A stretch of DNA of 64,000 bases from Turnera subulata (taxonomy: Eukaryota > Streptophyta > Magnoliopsida > Malpighiales > Passifloraceae), in NCBI GenBank assembly GCA_028386065.3, contig JAKUCV010000419.1:263180-327179 (forward strand), written 5' to 3'. The notes beneath the pieces were generated by a model. That model was not told the origin of the DNA, made no database searches, and saw only the letters and a list, made by a program, of their open reading frames with translations. How positions within the stretch are numbered: the first letter of the stretch is position 1; the number at the start of each line of letters is the position of its first letter. Positions 10,620-20,926 of this stretch are shown here, piece after piece. The translations under genes were made by a program, and so were the position numbers.

Positions 10620-11380
10620 ATAGCACCCTTTGATTGGTTAGCATGCTCATGGTTTCTCCTGACTGCTAAAAATGGAGAAATGGGTCATAGTGCCTTGCTC
10701 AGGTGGATTCAAAAAAGAAGGCTGATAACAAATGGTTTGGGCGAAAAAGATGAGACGTGGGTTGACACTCGACTCGGCATACTACCTTTTCTAAAACTCA
10801 ATGCAAAATGACATGTGTTATGCAACCCTAACTTCTCAAATTCTTAGGGCAATTGGGCATCCACTCGAGTTATTAAGATAAATCTCCTCTGAGTTTTGGT
10901 AAACCACCGCTTGAAGATATGAAATCTTCCCCTCCCTTAGTAGCCATGGATGATTACTCCCCTTTCCTCCTTTTCTCAAACCCCATGTATGCATAAATTG
11001 AAATCCCGAAACAACAAGACACAACACATATGTACAATATAATAGATTCCACACAAACGCACGTACCACTTATTGATTCATAATGCATGAGATGCTCAGG
11101 GTGTGCAGCTGGTTGGGGGCCAAAAGATTGCCGCTAGGGAATAGATTGACCTACTCACATGTGATAATGGATATCGCGTGAGGTCCAAGGCTCATTAATC
11201 CCCATCATTGCTAAGCATCGAGAAACGGGTTCACTCAAGCTGCCATTGCTTAAAGAAAGCATTGTGGTGGACTTGGATTCCCTCTCCCTCTTATGGTAGA
11301 GGCTTCACATCAGTCATCATGAATGCAAGGCACTTATGATGACAAAACTCAACGATTGCACAAGGTTTCTTGAACCCACT
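10620..11380 (-). other. Leader of copy A between PBS and ORF1-like frame
   Basis: There is no ORF of note. The region is colinear with 18150-18875 of copy B; the shared block GCAGCTGGTTGGGGGC at about 11105 and 18583 is the clearest landmark. It reads as an untranslated leader of the minus-strand element. Confidence 0.5.
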
Positions 11381-11382
11381 AC

Positions 11383-11401
11383 TTCCTCAGCGGAGTCGCC
11401 A
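11383..11401 (-). promoter_or_regulatory. Primer-binding site of copy A
   Basis: Two bases inside the LTR end, the minus strand reads TTGGCGACTCCGCTGAGGA. A TGG start immediately inside the LTR is expected for a PBS. The sequence resembles the tRNA-Arg-type PBS reported for Ogre/Tat elements. The matching tRNA gene was not checked. Confidence 0.6.
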
Positions 11402-11403
11402 AC

Positions 11404-12971
11404 TGTGAATACCCGACCCAAAATCACTTGGGCCTATTCACCTATTCTTTTTCACCTTCTTCCTTGGGTCAATCCCGTGTCAATGAAGTCGCCACCCAAA
11501 TTTTGTTAAGGACAAAATTTAGGAAAAATCTTTGTATGACTCCTTTAGGCAACATGGTCATGGCGAACCAAAGACATGGGATCCGGGATTCGTCACGGAT
11601 GGGAAGGTGTTAGGCACCCATCCGTGTTGGGTCGAAACCTTGTGCAATTGCAAACTACAAGTGTGCCTTGTGCAGGTGTGTAAGTATGGAACGTAAAGAG
11701 AAGGGGAGAAGAAGAAAATTTGGCTTGCATCCCGTTCTAAAACCGAGACTACCTACGTACTCGAGTGACCAGGGTCAAAGCCACGTAGTTCTAAACATGG
11801 CATTAAGTCGCCACTTACATCATGAAAAGCATCAGCATACAATCAACCAAAATCAAATAAGAAGGGGTTAGTGTTACCTCTTGTAGCTCTCCTCTAGCTC
11901 CTTGAATTGGATTGTGTTCTACACCCACCTTCTTGCCACTTCTAAGCTCAATGGTTGACCCTCTCCTTGATTCCTCCTTGCTGGATTACTACTGATGTTT
12001 TCCACAAAATTCTACCAGAGTTTCTGCTTATAAAAGATTTCTAGACTTAGAGAGGTAGAGTTTCTCCAAGCACTCAAGCTTATAGGTGTGTATGTGAATA
12101 ATAATTTGTGTCCCCTGAAATGTGTGTGAGGGGTTGTATTTATAGTGTTCTGGGGAACCTAGGGGCGTGGACCTGCTTAATGATGAAGAATATGCCCGAA
12201 CATTTGGTCCAAAAACCACGTAGGAACGAATTAGAAACAAAAATCAAGAAAATTGGGGATTCTGGGCACTGATGACCGCCAAGGCCGGCGGTCATGTGTG
12301 GATGCCCGCCGGCACCCGACGGTCGTCACGAGATGGCCGCCGATCACCTTGTGTGTCACCCGTTCTTTCCTTTTTCGAACCCCAATCCCTCTAATTCAGC
12401 TCTGATTTGATCCTACCGCGTAATCAACCCCTAATAAACCCAGAATCACTCAATTCCTTGATTATTACTCCTCTAAATCATTCCATAACTGATTGATTAC
12501 ACATCAACACCCATTTTAAACAAAAAATCATGCCAAAAACACAAAATATAATTAAATGATGATTTAACTCTGATTTTCCAAAATCAGAGCTGGAATTAAC
12601 CTGCAAGAAATGTGTTAGTGGGCCAATTAAACTTTGGAGAATTAACTTGGGCCCTTAAACTCATTCTTAACCCAAAAATAAATCATCTCAATATAATTGG
12701 ATTAAAAAAATAAATAAAAGGCCCAAGCAATTAAAATATATTCCAACCTAAATAAACCTTATTATATATTTTATTGGAAGATTAAATCATCTCATTAATC
12801 CTAGAGTTCAAATACATGAAGGTCCAAATTACCAAAATATATTATTTCTACTAAGTTAAATTCTTGACATGTCTTAATCCTAGGATTGAATCATCTCATC
12901 AATTCAAGGTTAAAGTATGTTTAAAATCCAATTTTAGTAGAAAATTTGTGGGTCAAATTTGGGTGTTCACA
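11404..12971 (-). repeat. LTR of Tat-like copy A, possibly shared with copy B
   Basis: The 1568-bp block starts TGTGAATACCC and ends GGGTGTTCACA on the plus strand, an 11-base imperfect inverted terminal match. A PBS lies on its left, so it is the 5' LTR of copy A. On its right is the 3' region of copy B with a palindromic tandem array, so it also sits where the 3' LTR of copy B belongs. A GC-rich hairpin (ATGACCGCC paired with GGCGGTCAT) lies at 12271-12296. The left two-thirds align at clearly diverged but continuous similarity with the LTR at 18896-20150. Confidence 0.7.
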
Positions 12972-13158
12972 TAGGGATATGTCTCCTCCCATGGGGGTGA
13001 TTTCGGGGTTACCTGCTTTCTAGGGATTTTGTCATCCTCCATGGGGAACTCGGATTTTCTTTATTTTTTGGGTTGGTGGGAATCATCTCAGCCCTCCGAT
13101 GGCATCACATACCTTCTTATCAGCCAACAACAATTCTCGGGGCATTACATACCCCTCG

Positions 13159-13722
13159 AGGTAGCATGCCCCAAAGAAACTCATCTCCAGCAATGGGGTT
13201 TCATGCCCCGTGAATTGATTCAGAACGGGGTAGCATGCCTTATGGATTGATTTATAACGGGGTAGCATGCCCCAAGCGAGTCTTACCGACATGTGGGGTA
13301 GTATGTCCCAGTAATCGATACATGGGGTAGCATGCCCCGGAAATCAAGAAACCTGACTACGATTCCAATCCTACGGGGTAGCATGCCCCAAATGAGTCTT
13401 ACAGACACATGGGGTAGTATGTCCGGGAAACCAATGCATGGGGTAGCATGCCCCTGAAATCAAGAATTCTGACTACAATTCGAATCCTACGGGGTAGCAT
13501 GCCCCAAATAAATCATGAGGGGTAGCATGCCCCGGGAAACCATACATGGGGTTTCATGCCCCAGTAGATATCATCTAATGGGGTTTCGTGCCTCGGCAAA
13601 CATCATAAATGGGGTAGCATGCTTCAGAAATCAAACTGGGCCCGCCGAGCCCTCGGAAGAATTCAATTCTTGTCAAAAGGGGTAGCATGCCCCAAAATTT
13701 TATATAATGGGGGTGATATGCC
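13159..13722. repeat. Tandem array of near-palindrome GGGGTAGCATGCCCC
   Basis: About 16 copies of a 15-base near-palindrome (variants GGGGTTTCATGCCCC and GGGGTAGTATGTCCC) occur every 28-60 bases. Three units start at 13259, 13375 and 13491, which gives an exact 116-bp higher-order period with most intervening bases conserved. The sequence next to the LTR (12973-12989) looks like a decayed unit that also contains the purine tract. It lies in the 3' region of copy B. Confidence 0.85.
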
Positions 13723-14141
13723 TTTTCTTGATTAGAAATGCTAGGGCTCGGTGGGCCCAACTCAAAACCCGAGCCAAGCGGACCCTGTCATGCGAAATAC
13801 AGTGTTTTATCATTGTGAGTCAATCAACATGCATGCACTAGTCTCTACTTTCAGAAAAAGTCACTCTAGGTATGGGACCCGCAAAACGAAGAACAAGAAC
13901 AGGCTACAGGAGCCGACGGTCATCCCTGGATGTCCGCCAGGAGATGGTGGTCTTGTCGGGATGACTGCCAGAAGGTGACGGTCTTCCCGATATGCCCGCC
14001 GAGTTCCAAACGCCTCTTAAAACCCCCAAAACCTCTTTTCCTTCTTTATTTCACTCTCTCTCTCCCAAAACTCACTCTTTTACTTCTCCAATTCTCTCAA
14101 AACACTCACAAATTCTTCCCCTTCCATTCCAAAGTAACTCC

Positions 14142-16636
14142 ATGGCTTCATCATCCTCTAGTGCCCACAAATCAAGAGAAGATTCAATGAGGAGGTATCA
14201 CCCACAATCCAATCCGGAGGACAATCTGACGTTATTGCTCAAATCTCCTGACAACCACATCTCTAATAATCTTCCCAAAGTGCAAGTAAGTGGTTTCCAT
14301 CAATCAAAACTCCTTCTCTTTCGATTTTGATCCATTTTTGAGTTAATGCCATTTTCTCCATGAATGTGAATTTGCATGATGTTTGCTATGTTTGATTATT
14401 TAGAAATGCTTCTAAGATGCCTACAATGCTTTTCCCTATGCTTATTTGTCAGATTAATCACAAGAATTGGTAGATTGATAGTTTGCTCAATTAGGGTTAG
14501 GGTTCTTGGCGAAAATTGACGATTTGGGGTGATATGATTGTTGTTTTGATGTTTTGATTGCACCTTCCTGATGTACACACATGGGTATTGATGGGCTTGT
14601 GTCAATTTCGGCCAATTTTGAACTTCACCAGGATGGGTTTTGTGATTTTCTTGTGATTCAATCCGCAAATAAAGTGATGTTCTAATGTTGGTATGGAAGG
14701 TGTTTTTGCGCATACCTATTCTTGTGATGTTTGTCTTTGTGAATGCATTGCCGATTTGGCTTCTCCTTGCCCCATGTGGTGTGGGTATTAATATCTTGTA
14801 GTGCTTCTACGTAGGCTGCAGGCACTCGGAGATGCAACCATAGCGAGGCCAAAGCTCGCGTTGAGATCTTGGCACAAGTATAGCATGATGCCGCTGTGAA
14901 GGAAATAATAGAGAGGGTTGGCCTCTGGGACTTCTTCCATACATTCCAGGGTATCAAGGTTGATCTACAAGCCGTCTCGGCTCTCGGAGAGAGATGGTGG
15001 GACACTACTAACACGTTCCACTTGTCGTGCGGGGAGATGACGATGACCCCTTCGGACTACTTTTACATCACTAGGCTACCATTTCATGGTACGACGGCTA
15101 TTCTTGATCATGATCTCGGCGTGGACCGTTTCGAGGAGTTGGTGGGCAATACTCCAACTTGGGTCGAGGGTCGTGAGGGTGAGGTTTTCCTCTGCTTGGC
15201 TTTAAAGCGAGCTGCTTTCTCCATCATATCCCGACACGGTTGAGCAGCGAGCTCGGGGCTTGATCTTGGTGAGCGTCAATAGGACCATCTTTGCATCGGG
15301 CAATGATCTGGTCCGATGTGACTTACTTGCTTCCCTCACGGACTTGAGTGGTCCATCGATTGACTAGGCCTCAGGGGGTCTTGCACGTGCTTATCATGAG
15401 ATGAGCAGCTTCTCTCGATGCATTACCGATCACTTCCATGGTTTAGCCTAGATTTGCGAGGTATGCCCTTGATCTCAACTTCTTGTCACTTTCCGGTACA
15501 CTCTCCATCTTTTAACCGTTTTCTCCAATGTAGGTGTGGGGTCTGAAGTACCTCTGTTTATCCGTTTCGGAGAGGTCACAGGTTCCCAATGGGTGGCCCA
15601 TGGTGCTTCGATGGTCATCCTGCTCATGACCGTGCATGGGCCCGACGTCATCTCGAGGAGATTTCCTTGGATCAGGTACGTGCCTTTGGCTCCACCAATC
15701 TTCTCTTCTTTTCTCGCCTCATCATCTTCCTTACTTGGTTATGCTTTTTCTAGATCCGGTTCGATGCGTTTGACTGTGCGAGCCAAAGACTCGAGGATCT
15801 AGGTGGTCGGGCCCATTCAATGGACGATCGCTGGTGCATAATCGGGTATCAGGGTATGCATACTTGGTACGTTGGGGAGCACGTTTGCTTGCAGGTTCTT
15901 TGAGCACCTCGTATAGCTTTGGCCCCACCAATTTCTATGCGTGACATCGACAAGAGGGAAGAGATTCCAGAGACAGAGGGTGTCGGCTGGCACATTGAGC
16001 AGTTGACCGAAGATGGTGGTGTTTATCAGTCCTTTATTACCGAGTTCCTGATGCATACAGTGCTCAGTTCTGGTGAGTTGGTTACTAGTGCTGACCCTTC
16101 TCGGCGGAGCTCGAGTTCGAGGAGAGGTGCCAGGGCGTCTTCTTTTGCAGCAGGCCCAATTCTACCACCATACGAGGAGTCTTACAGGGCCTATGATGAT
16201 GAGTATAGGCTCCGTGATGTCCCTTTCACCGAGGATCTTCCAGATGGCTTCCCGCCTTTTCCTGCTGACATTACTTAGGTATACTCAATTCTTGAATTGA
16301 ATTAATCATGTTTGCATACTCAGGGTTTAACCATTTCCTTCCTTTGTCAGGTCCCAGTCGCAGAGGTGTCTCGGCTTTGGAGGGAACTTGGTCGGGCAAA
16401 GGCTATTCTGTCTGCCCAAGCTGCTCGCATGAGGGGCATGGTGTCTTGTAGATTAGGGGGTCAGTGCATGCATCCTATTCGAGTTCCGCGGGGCCCACGT
16501 CTTCCGAGGTAGGTGGTGCACCTTTCATTCCGCAAGCAGAAAGTCAGCCCGCGGACCAGATGTCAGGGGACTCTGAGGCGACTGTTCAGGAGACTCCTTA
16601 GCAAGCTCGCTAGCCTCGGGGCAAGAAGGAGAGATG
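14142..16636 (+). pseudogene. Antisense plant-mobile-domain (PMD) gene of copy B
   Basis: A CT-rich leader precedes ATG 14142 (MASSSSSAHKSRED), with a likely donor at AAGTGCAA|GTAAGT near 14287. The PMD core is at 14896-15243: GLWDFFHTFQGIKVDLQAVS, LGERWWDTTNTFHLSCGEM and TPSDYFYITRLPFHGT, which match the aminotransferase-like plant mobile domain (PF10536). Later exon-like blocks around 15660-15900 and 15919-16278 encode a Ser/Arg stretch and DLPDGFPPFPADIT, homologous to copy A. Stops at 14881 and 15241 and several frame changes mean it is probably dead or its splicing is not resolved. It runs opposite to the LTR orientation. Confidence 0.65.
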
Positions 16637-16639
16637 ATG

Positions 16640-17600
16640 TGACACGTATGCATGTCTTAGCTCTAGATGCGTGACCTTTGGACATTTTCTCTCTTTTTTG
16701 TATTTTTCCGAGGCTCCTTTATGTATGCATGTCTATGCTATCTACATGATGCAACCGTGTATGCAATTTTCTAAAATCAATTGAGCCGAGAATCAGGTTT
16801 TGGGTTTTGGTATACTTTGGTCAATGGAAGTATGGATCTCATGACGAGTCTTGAATTCATCATTATCACCTTTGTAATGGTACTTGACGACAGGTACATC
16901 CCCAAAACATCTGATCACCACTTAGCCTTAATTTTTGCCTAGGCCGCCCTTTCGGGTTTCAACCTAGCAGGCATGTCCTAACTTTTGCCTAGGCCGCCCT
17001 CGCGGGTTTTCGGCCTAGCGGACGAGTTCCCCCTCTCTTTCTTTATCCTTTTTTCTTTCTTTCCCTTTTGTAGAGCAACCAGACACCATGCTTGGAGACG
17101 AATAATCAGGCGATGCTTCCTTGATGGATTTCGAGGATACTTGGACAAACACATGATATTCCCACACTTAAGCCTTGTTTTATTTGATTGAGTTAACTCG
17201 AGAACTAATATTGATAGACCGGGCTCATCTTTAAGTTACCTACGTACCGGCAAAATTTAAAACACATTTAGAAAATGTTAATATTCATGGCGCATTGGTT
17301 ACGGATTTCCATCCTTTTTCTTTTTTCTTTTTTTTTTGAAGGAATATTTCCATAAGCCAGGCTTCTTTTGACATAATATTCGAAGTGTCAGATTATCTTG
17401 CCGGATCAGGCCTATGTAGTTCATCTTAAGATTCTCAGGCTAATCCAACCAAATTCAACAAAACTTAAGTGGCACGTCACAAATAAGGAGGAAGAAATCT
17501 TTCATTCATAATATGACGGAATTAGGTAGACAAGATAATCCCTTATAGGGTGACAAACTCGATCCTATTTGACAGTTTCCCTCCTTTCGTACTATGTTTT
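16640..17600. other. Copy B interior spacer
   Basis: Non-coding stretch between the two opposed ORFs, colinear with 8411-9704 of copy A. It contains the paired CTTTTGCCTAGG repeat (about 16924-17022), GTTACCTACGTACC and a T-rich tract (about 17311-17336). Confidence 0.5.
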
Positions 17601-18146
17601 TCAAGTATTCTTCTCCATCACCCACTCGATCTTATCAGGGTATAAGAGCCTTCTTCGTGGCACTACTAGCGTGGTGGTAACTTCCTTCGGACGATCTTTA
17701 TTGTCTTCATCAGTGTCCACAATATCCGCTTGATTTGTTTGCTTATCGGTTTCTGGATCAGTGTCCCATTCACCCGACTCGCCACCACCTTCCACATTCT
17801 TCAAGTAGTCATTGAATTCCTTAGTCACCCCCATATGTTCTTGAACGAAGACAGCTTGCTTGAACTGAATTCCCCTCATTACATCTTCGACTACGCCATA
17901 TTGCTCCATAGATTTACGAAATTGTCGCATGGTTACTTGAGCATATGCATCACCAGATACAATTCCTCGAAGGATTGTTTCTTCCAATTCATTCATCAAG
18001 GTCCTGAACCGCAACTGTTCTTGCTTCTCCTGGTGCATGGTGTGCTCTTTCCATTTCGGCCGTTTCTCCTTCTTTATCGAGATGCTCTCTGGGGTCGTAC
18101 CTTTATTGCTAGTGCTTCCAGCCCGCTTATCGTGGTTTTTACACAT
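17601..18146 (-). CDS. ORF1-like protein of Tat-like copy B
   Basis: An uninterrupted 181-aa frame on the element's sense strand. It is basic and Lys-rich at the N terminus (KNHDKRAG), has a helical Gln/Glu-rich centre (QEKQEQLRFRTLMNELEETI, QFRKSMEQYGVVEDVMRG), then an acidic stretch (ETDKQTNQADIVDTDEDNKD) and a short basic end (VPRRRLLYPDKIEW). Its homologue in copy A keeps the LEETILRG, AQVTMRQF and DVMRG blocks, so it is conserved between diverged copies. I recognise no domain. The position between PBS and the missing gag fits the extra ORF of Ogre/Tat elements. Confidence 0.6.
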   Translation of the reverse strand: MCKNHDKRAGSTSNKGTTPESISIKKEKRPKWKEHTMHQEKQEQLRFRTLMNELEETILRGIVSGDAYAQVTMRQFRKSMEQYGVVEDVMRGIQFKQAVFVQEHMGVTKEFNDYLKNVEGGGESGEWDTDPETDKQTNQADIVDTDEDNKDRPKEVTTTLVVPRRRLLYPDKIEWVMEKNT

Positions 18147-18149
18147 GTC

Positions 18150-18874
18150 CCACTGCCAATTACGATAATGAAATTCAAAATCTCGTCATGCAGGCTTGCA
18201 AGGTAGCCATTACCAAAGAAAGGATGTAGTTCCAAAGAGGGATAAAAGGTGGGGGTTGACTCTCGACGCAATGCATCTTTGTTTTTCAAAAACATGCATC
18301 TGTGCAAAATGCAACCTTAAATCCTACCCATGGAACAAAAGAGCATCTATCTAGAAATACACAACACTTGTGATTGGTGGAAAACTCATTTGCACATCGG
18401 GAGCTCCCACTTCCTCTGAAACCATGGGGACTTTTCACTCGTTTCTTCTCTCAGTACTAGTGCATGCACGATATTCAAACCCATTATGACAGCACAATGT
18501 TCAACGCACGATATTTACACACAAAGACAGAGAACAACACATGTACCAAGTACTGATTCATTATGCATGATATGCTCTAGGTATGCAGCTGGTTGGGGGC
18601 TAAAGAACCATCGCTAAGGGATAGCATGGCCTACTCACAAGTGACGTATGACGCCGCTTGAGGTCGCTGGCCTATTAACCCCTATCATTGCTAAACGGCG
18701 AAAAATGGGTTCACTCTCGCCAGTAACCCCGAAGGACGGTATGTACTGGGCAAGGATCCCCTCACCCTCTTATGGTAGAAGCTTCACAACATAATTCATG
18801 AATGCAAGGCACATACATGACAAACAAAGGCATGTATTAATCAATGATTGCACGTAATCTCTTAAACCCTCTTA
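18150..18874 (-). other. Leader of copy B
   Basis: Untranslated stretch between the PBS and the ORF1-like frame, colinear with the leader of copy A (shared block GCAGCTGGTTGGGGGC). No gene is visible. Confidence 0.5.
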
Positions 18875-18894
18875 GTCCCCAGTGGAGTCACCAA
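18875..18894 (-). promoter_or_regulatory. Primer-binding site of copy B
   Basis: The minus strand reads TTGGTGACTCCACTGGGGAC one base inside the LTR end. It differs from copy A at a few positions and has the same TTGG start and Arg-type core. Confidence 0.6.
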
Positions 18895-18895
18895 C

Positions 18896-20150
18896 TATGA
18901 ATACCCGACCCAAAATTCATTGGGCGTATTCACCACCTTCTTCATACGGGTCATCCACATCTTTGGAGTCGCCACTTGAATTTTATTGAGGGACAAAATT
19001 CAAGGAAAACCCCTCCATAGGCAACCAATGACTCCTTAAGGCAACTGGCAACGAACCAAAGATGTGGACCCGGGGATTTGTCACTGATGGGAAGGTGTTA
19101 GGCACCCATCCATGTTGAGGCGAGATCATGTGCAATCAAAGGAAAATGCATGCCAAGCACAAACAACACAAGTAAAAAAATAAAAAAATAAAACAAAATC
19201 AAAAGACAATGCGGAAATAAATAAATAATTGAGCTTGCGTTTCAATCCACCAGAAACTGCCTACGTACCCCCTATAATGGGTTCAAAGCTCACGTAGTTC
19301 TTACATGCATCACATAAACAATCACATCATCAACATCATCATGCCACAACAGCAATCAACCAAGAAAATTAGAACGATTTACCTCTTGAAGCCCTCCTCT
19401 TGCTCCTACTTGCTTACCATTCCTAAGTAGAACTTTAACAGGAAATTCGGGGTAGAAGGAGGCCGAACTTGTGTCTGGCCTGTACAGAAATGTTGTAGAG
19501 ATACTTCTTAGATTTCTAGGGACACCAAGATCGCAGCAAACCGACATCTACAGCTCCAGATATCACCAAAATAGTGAGACTGCCTCCACTGGAACCTTCC
19601 TCTCGGGTTTAGCACTTCTTCTCCAACGATTTGCTTAAATCCGCCTCCTTCTTCTTCTCTTCTTGATCTCCTGCTGCTACTCGCTCGTTGCTACTCCTCT
19701 CCACAAAATTCCTCCAGAATTTCGACCCTTGAAAGGGTTCCTAAGCTTGGAATCAAAGAAGCTTTCCAAGCACCTAGCTTACGTGTGTATAGAGGGGGAA
19801 GAGAGAAAATTGTTGCATTTAGAGGGTTAATAGGGGTCCTATTTATAGTGTCTGGGGGGTCTGGACATGATGGTGATCCAAGGGTCGGGATTGAATCCTA
19901 GATCCAACAGTAGATACCCGAAATCAAGAGAACAGGAAATAATCGGAAAACTGCCAAAACTGGAAAGGATGCCCGCAAAGCCATGGCGATCCTCTCGCGA
20001 CGACCGCTAGGCGTTGGTGGGCATGTCTCCAAGCCCGCCAGGTGCTGGCGGTCATGTCGCCATGTCCGCCGGCACCTGTTTCCAAATATGTTCTTTCCTT
20101 CCCGGCTTTGATCCTCATAATTCCGGTCCAACTTGATTCCCTTGCCTTTA
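18896..20150 (-). repeat. LTR of Tat-like copy B, outer end truncated
   Basis: Starts TATGAATACCCGACCC and aligns with the LTR at 11404 over most of its length (for example GATGGGAAGGTGTTAGGCACCC in both, and the GC-rich CCGCCGG blocks at 19968-20080). It lacks the last 500 or so bases of that LTR and loses similarity near 20150, where host sequence upstream of the PPR gene begins. The truncation explains why no GGGTGTTCACA end or target duplication is found. Confidence 0.65.
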
Positions 20151-20926
20151 CTAAATAGTTACTTTGGGAAAGTCTCTAGACAGAGCTAGAAGGATTGCCT
20201 CTCTAAAAGCCATTGCGTCAGCGGCTACAACTGAAGAAACGTTGACGGCTTTGGTCAACCTGCTAAACAAATTGAAAATTTGTGACTTTGGTCAACCTTC
20301 TGCTAATAAGTGCTTACGTGAGCTGATTGCAAGACCTTGGACTGTCTCTTTCAAGCAAAATTTTTTGTGAGGAGAACTTTGTTGTAAACTATCATACAAA
20401 GCATGGTTTAAATCTCGTTGAAGAGCTTCATCACCTAAGTGATCCTCTTGATTATTGTATCTCTCCTTTGTTAGCAGACACTTCGGATGTAGACAGTAGA
20501 GATGTAATTTTTGTTTCCAAAAAATTTGTGACTTGGATAACTTATGTCGTGTTATGCTATGGTGTCAAAAGACTCAAAATCCCATTTTCCCATCTCTAGT
20601 TAAGATCTGATTAAAAAAAAAAAATCTCTAATTAGAGGCATGGATGGAAAAGGTAATGAATAATGTCTGTTACTTTGTTCCACCTGCACTCAATTCCCGC
20701 CACAAACAATTGAACAACAGACCACTCTGCTGCACTTAAGTTGTAGACCATTTCTTCTTCCTTTCATGTTGTAGACCATTTCTTCTTCTTTAGTAGTTTT
20801 CTTTTGCGGTTGAGCAATAACTAGAGCAGGCGATATTGCATCTCATGCGAGCGACTCTTTTGCTCCTCGCCGGAGTTGCCATTTTGATTTAGTTGCATTC
20901 TTGGAAACATAACCAACTTTTGGTTA
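20151..20926 (+). promoter_or_regulatory. Upstream region of the PPR gene
   Basis: No convincing gene; a 68-aa open frame at 20164-20370 (IASLKAIASAATTEETLTAL) has no family I recognise and breaks off. A 20-base direct duplication lies 167 and 139 bases before the start codon (20741-20760 and 20769-20788). An in-frame TGA at 20885-20887 fixes ATG 20927 as the first possible start of the downstream gene. Confidence 0.45.

Larger units (their letters stand above)
7758..12971 (-). mobile_element. Tat/Ogre-like Ty3/gypsy element, copy A (truncated, no gag-pol)
   Basis: Read on the minus strand, an LTR (12971 to 11404) is followed directly by GTTGGCGACTCCGCTGAGGA, which resembles the tRNA-Arg-type primer site of Tat/Ogre elements. 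Then come a leader, an ORF1-like frame and, in antisense, the 3' exons of a plant-mobile-domain gene. The copy stops at 7758 against the Sirevirus LTR. No gag, RT or integrase is present. Copy B to the right has the same order. Tat-lineage elements are known for extra ORFs, some of them antisense and located between pol and the 3' LTR. Assignment to Tat/Ogre is inferred from PBS and layout, not from RT. Confidence 0.6.
12972..18895 (-). mobile_element. Tat/Ogre-like Ty3/gypsy element, copy B interior (no gag-pol)
   Basis: Minus-strand order: PBS (18894 to 18875), leader, 181-aa ORF1-like frame, spacer, antisense PMD gene, palindromic tandem array, then the LTR at 12971. No gag, protease, RT or integrase was found, so the element is non-autonomous or internally deleted. 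Satellite-like arrays in the 3' UTR are described for Tat/Ogre elements, which supports the assignment. Colinearity with copy A covers the PMD 3' exons through the LTR. Confidence 0.6.

Noticed and set aside
20164..20599. Upstream gene fragment before RARE1
   Set aside because: Short frames without recognisable motif and with no splice pattern; described only as upstream region.
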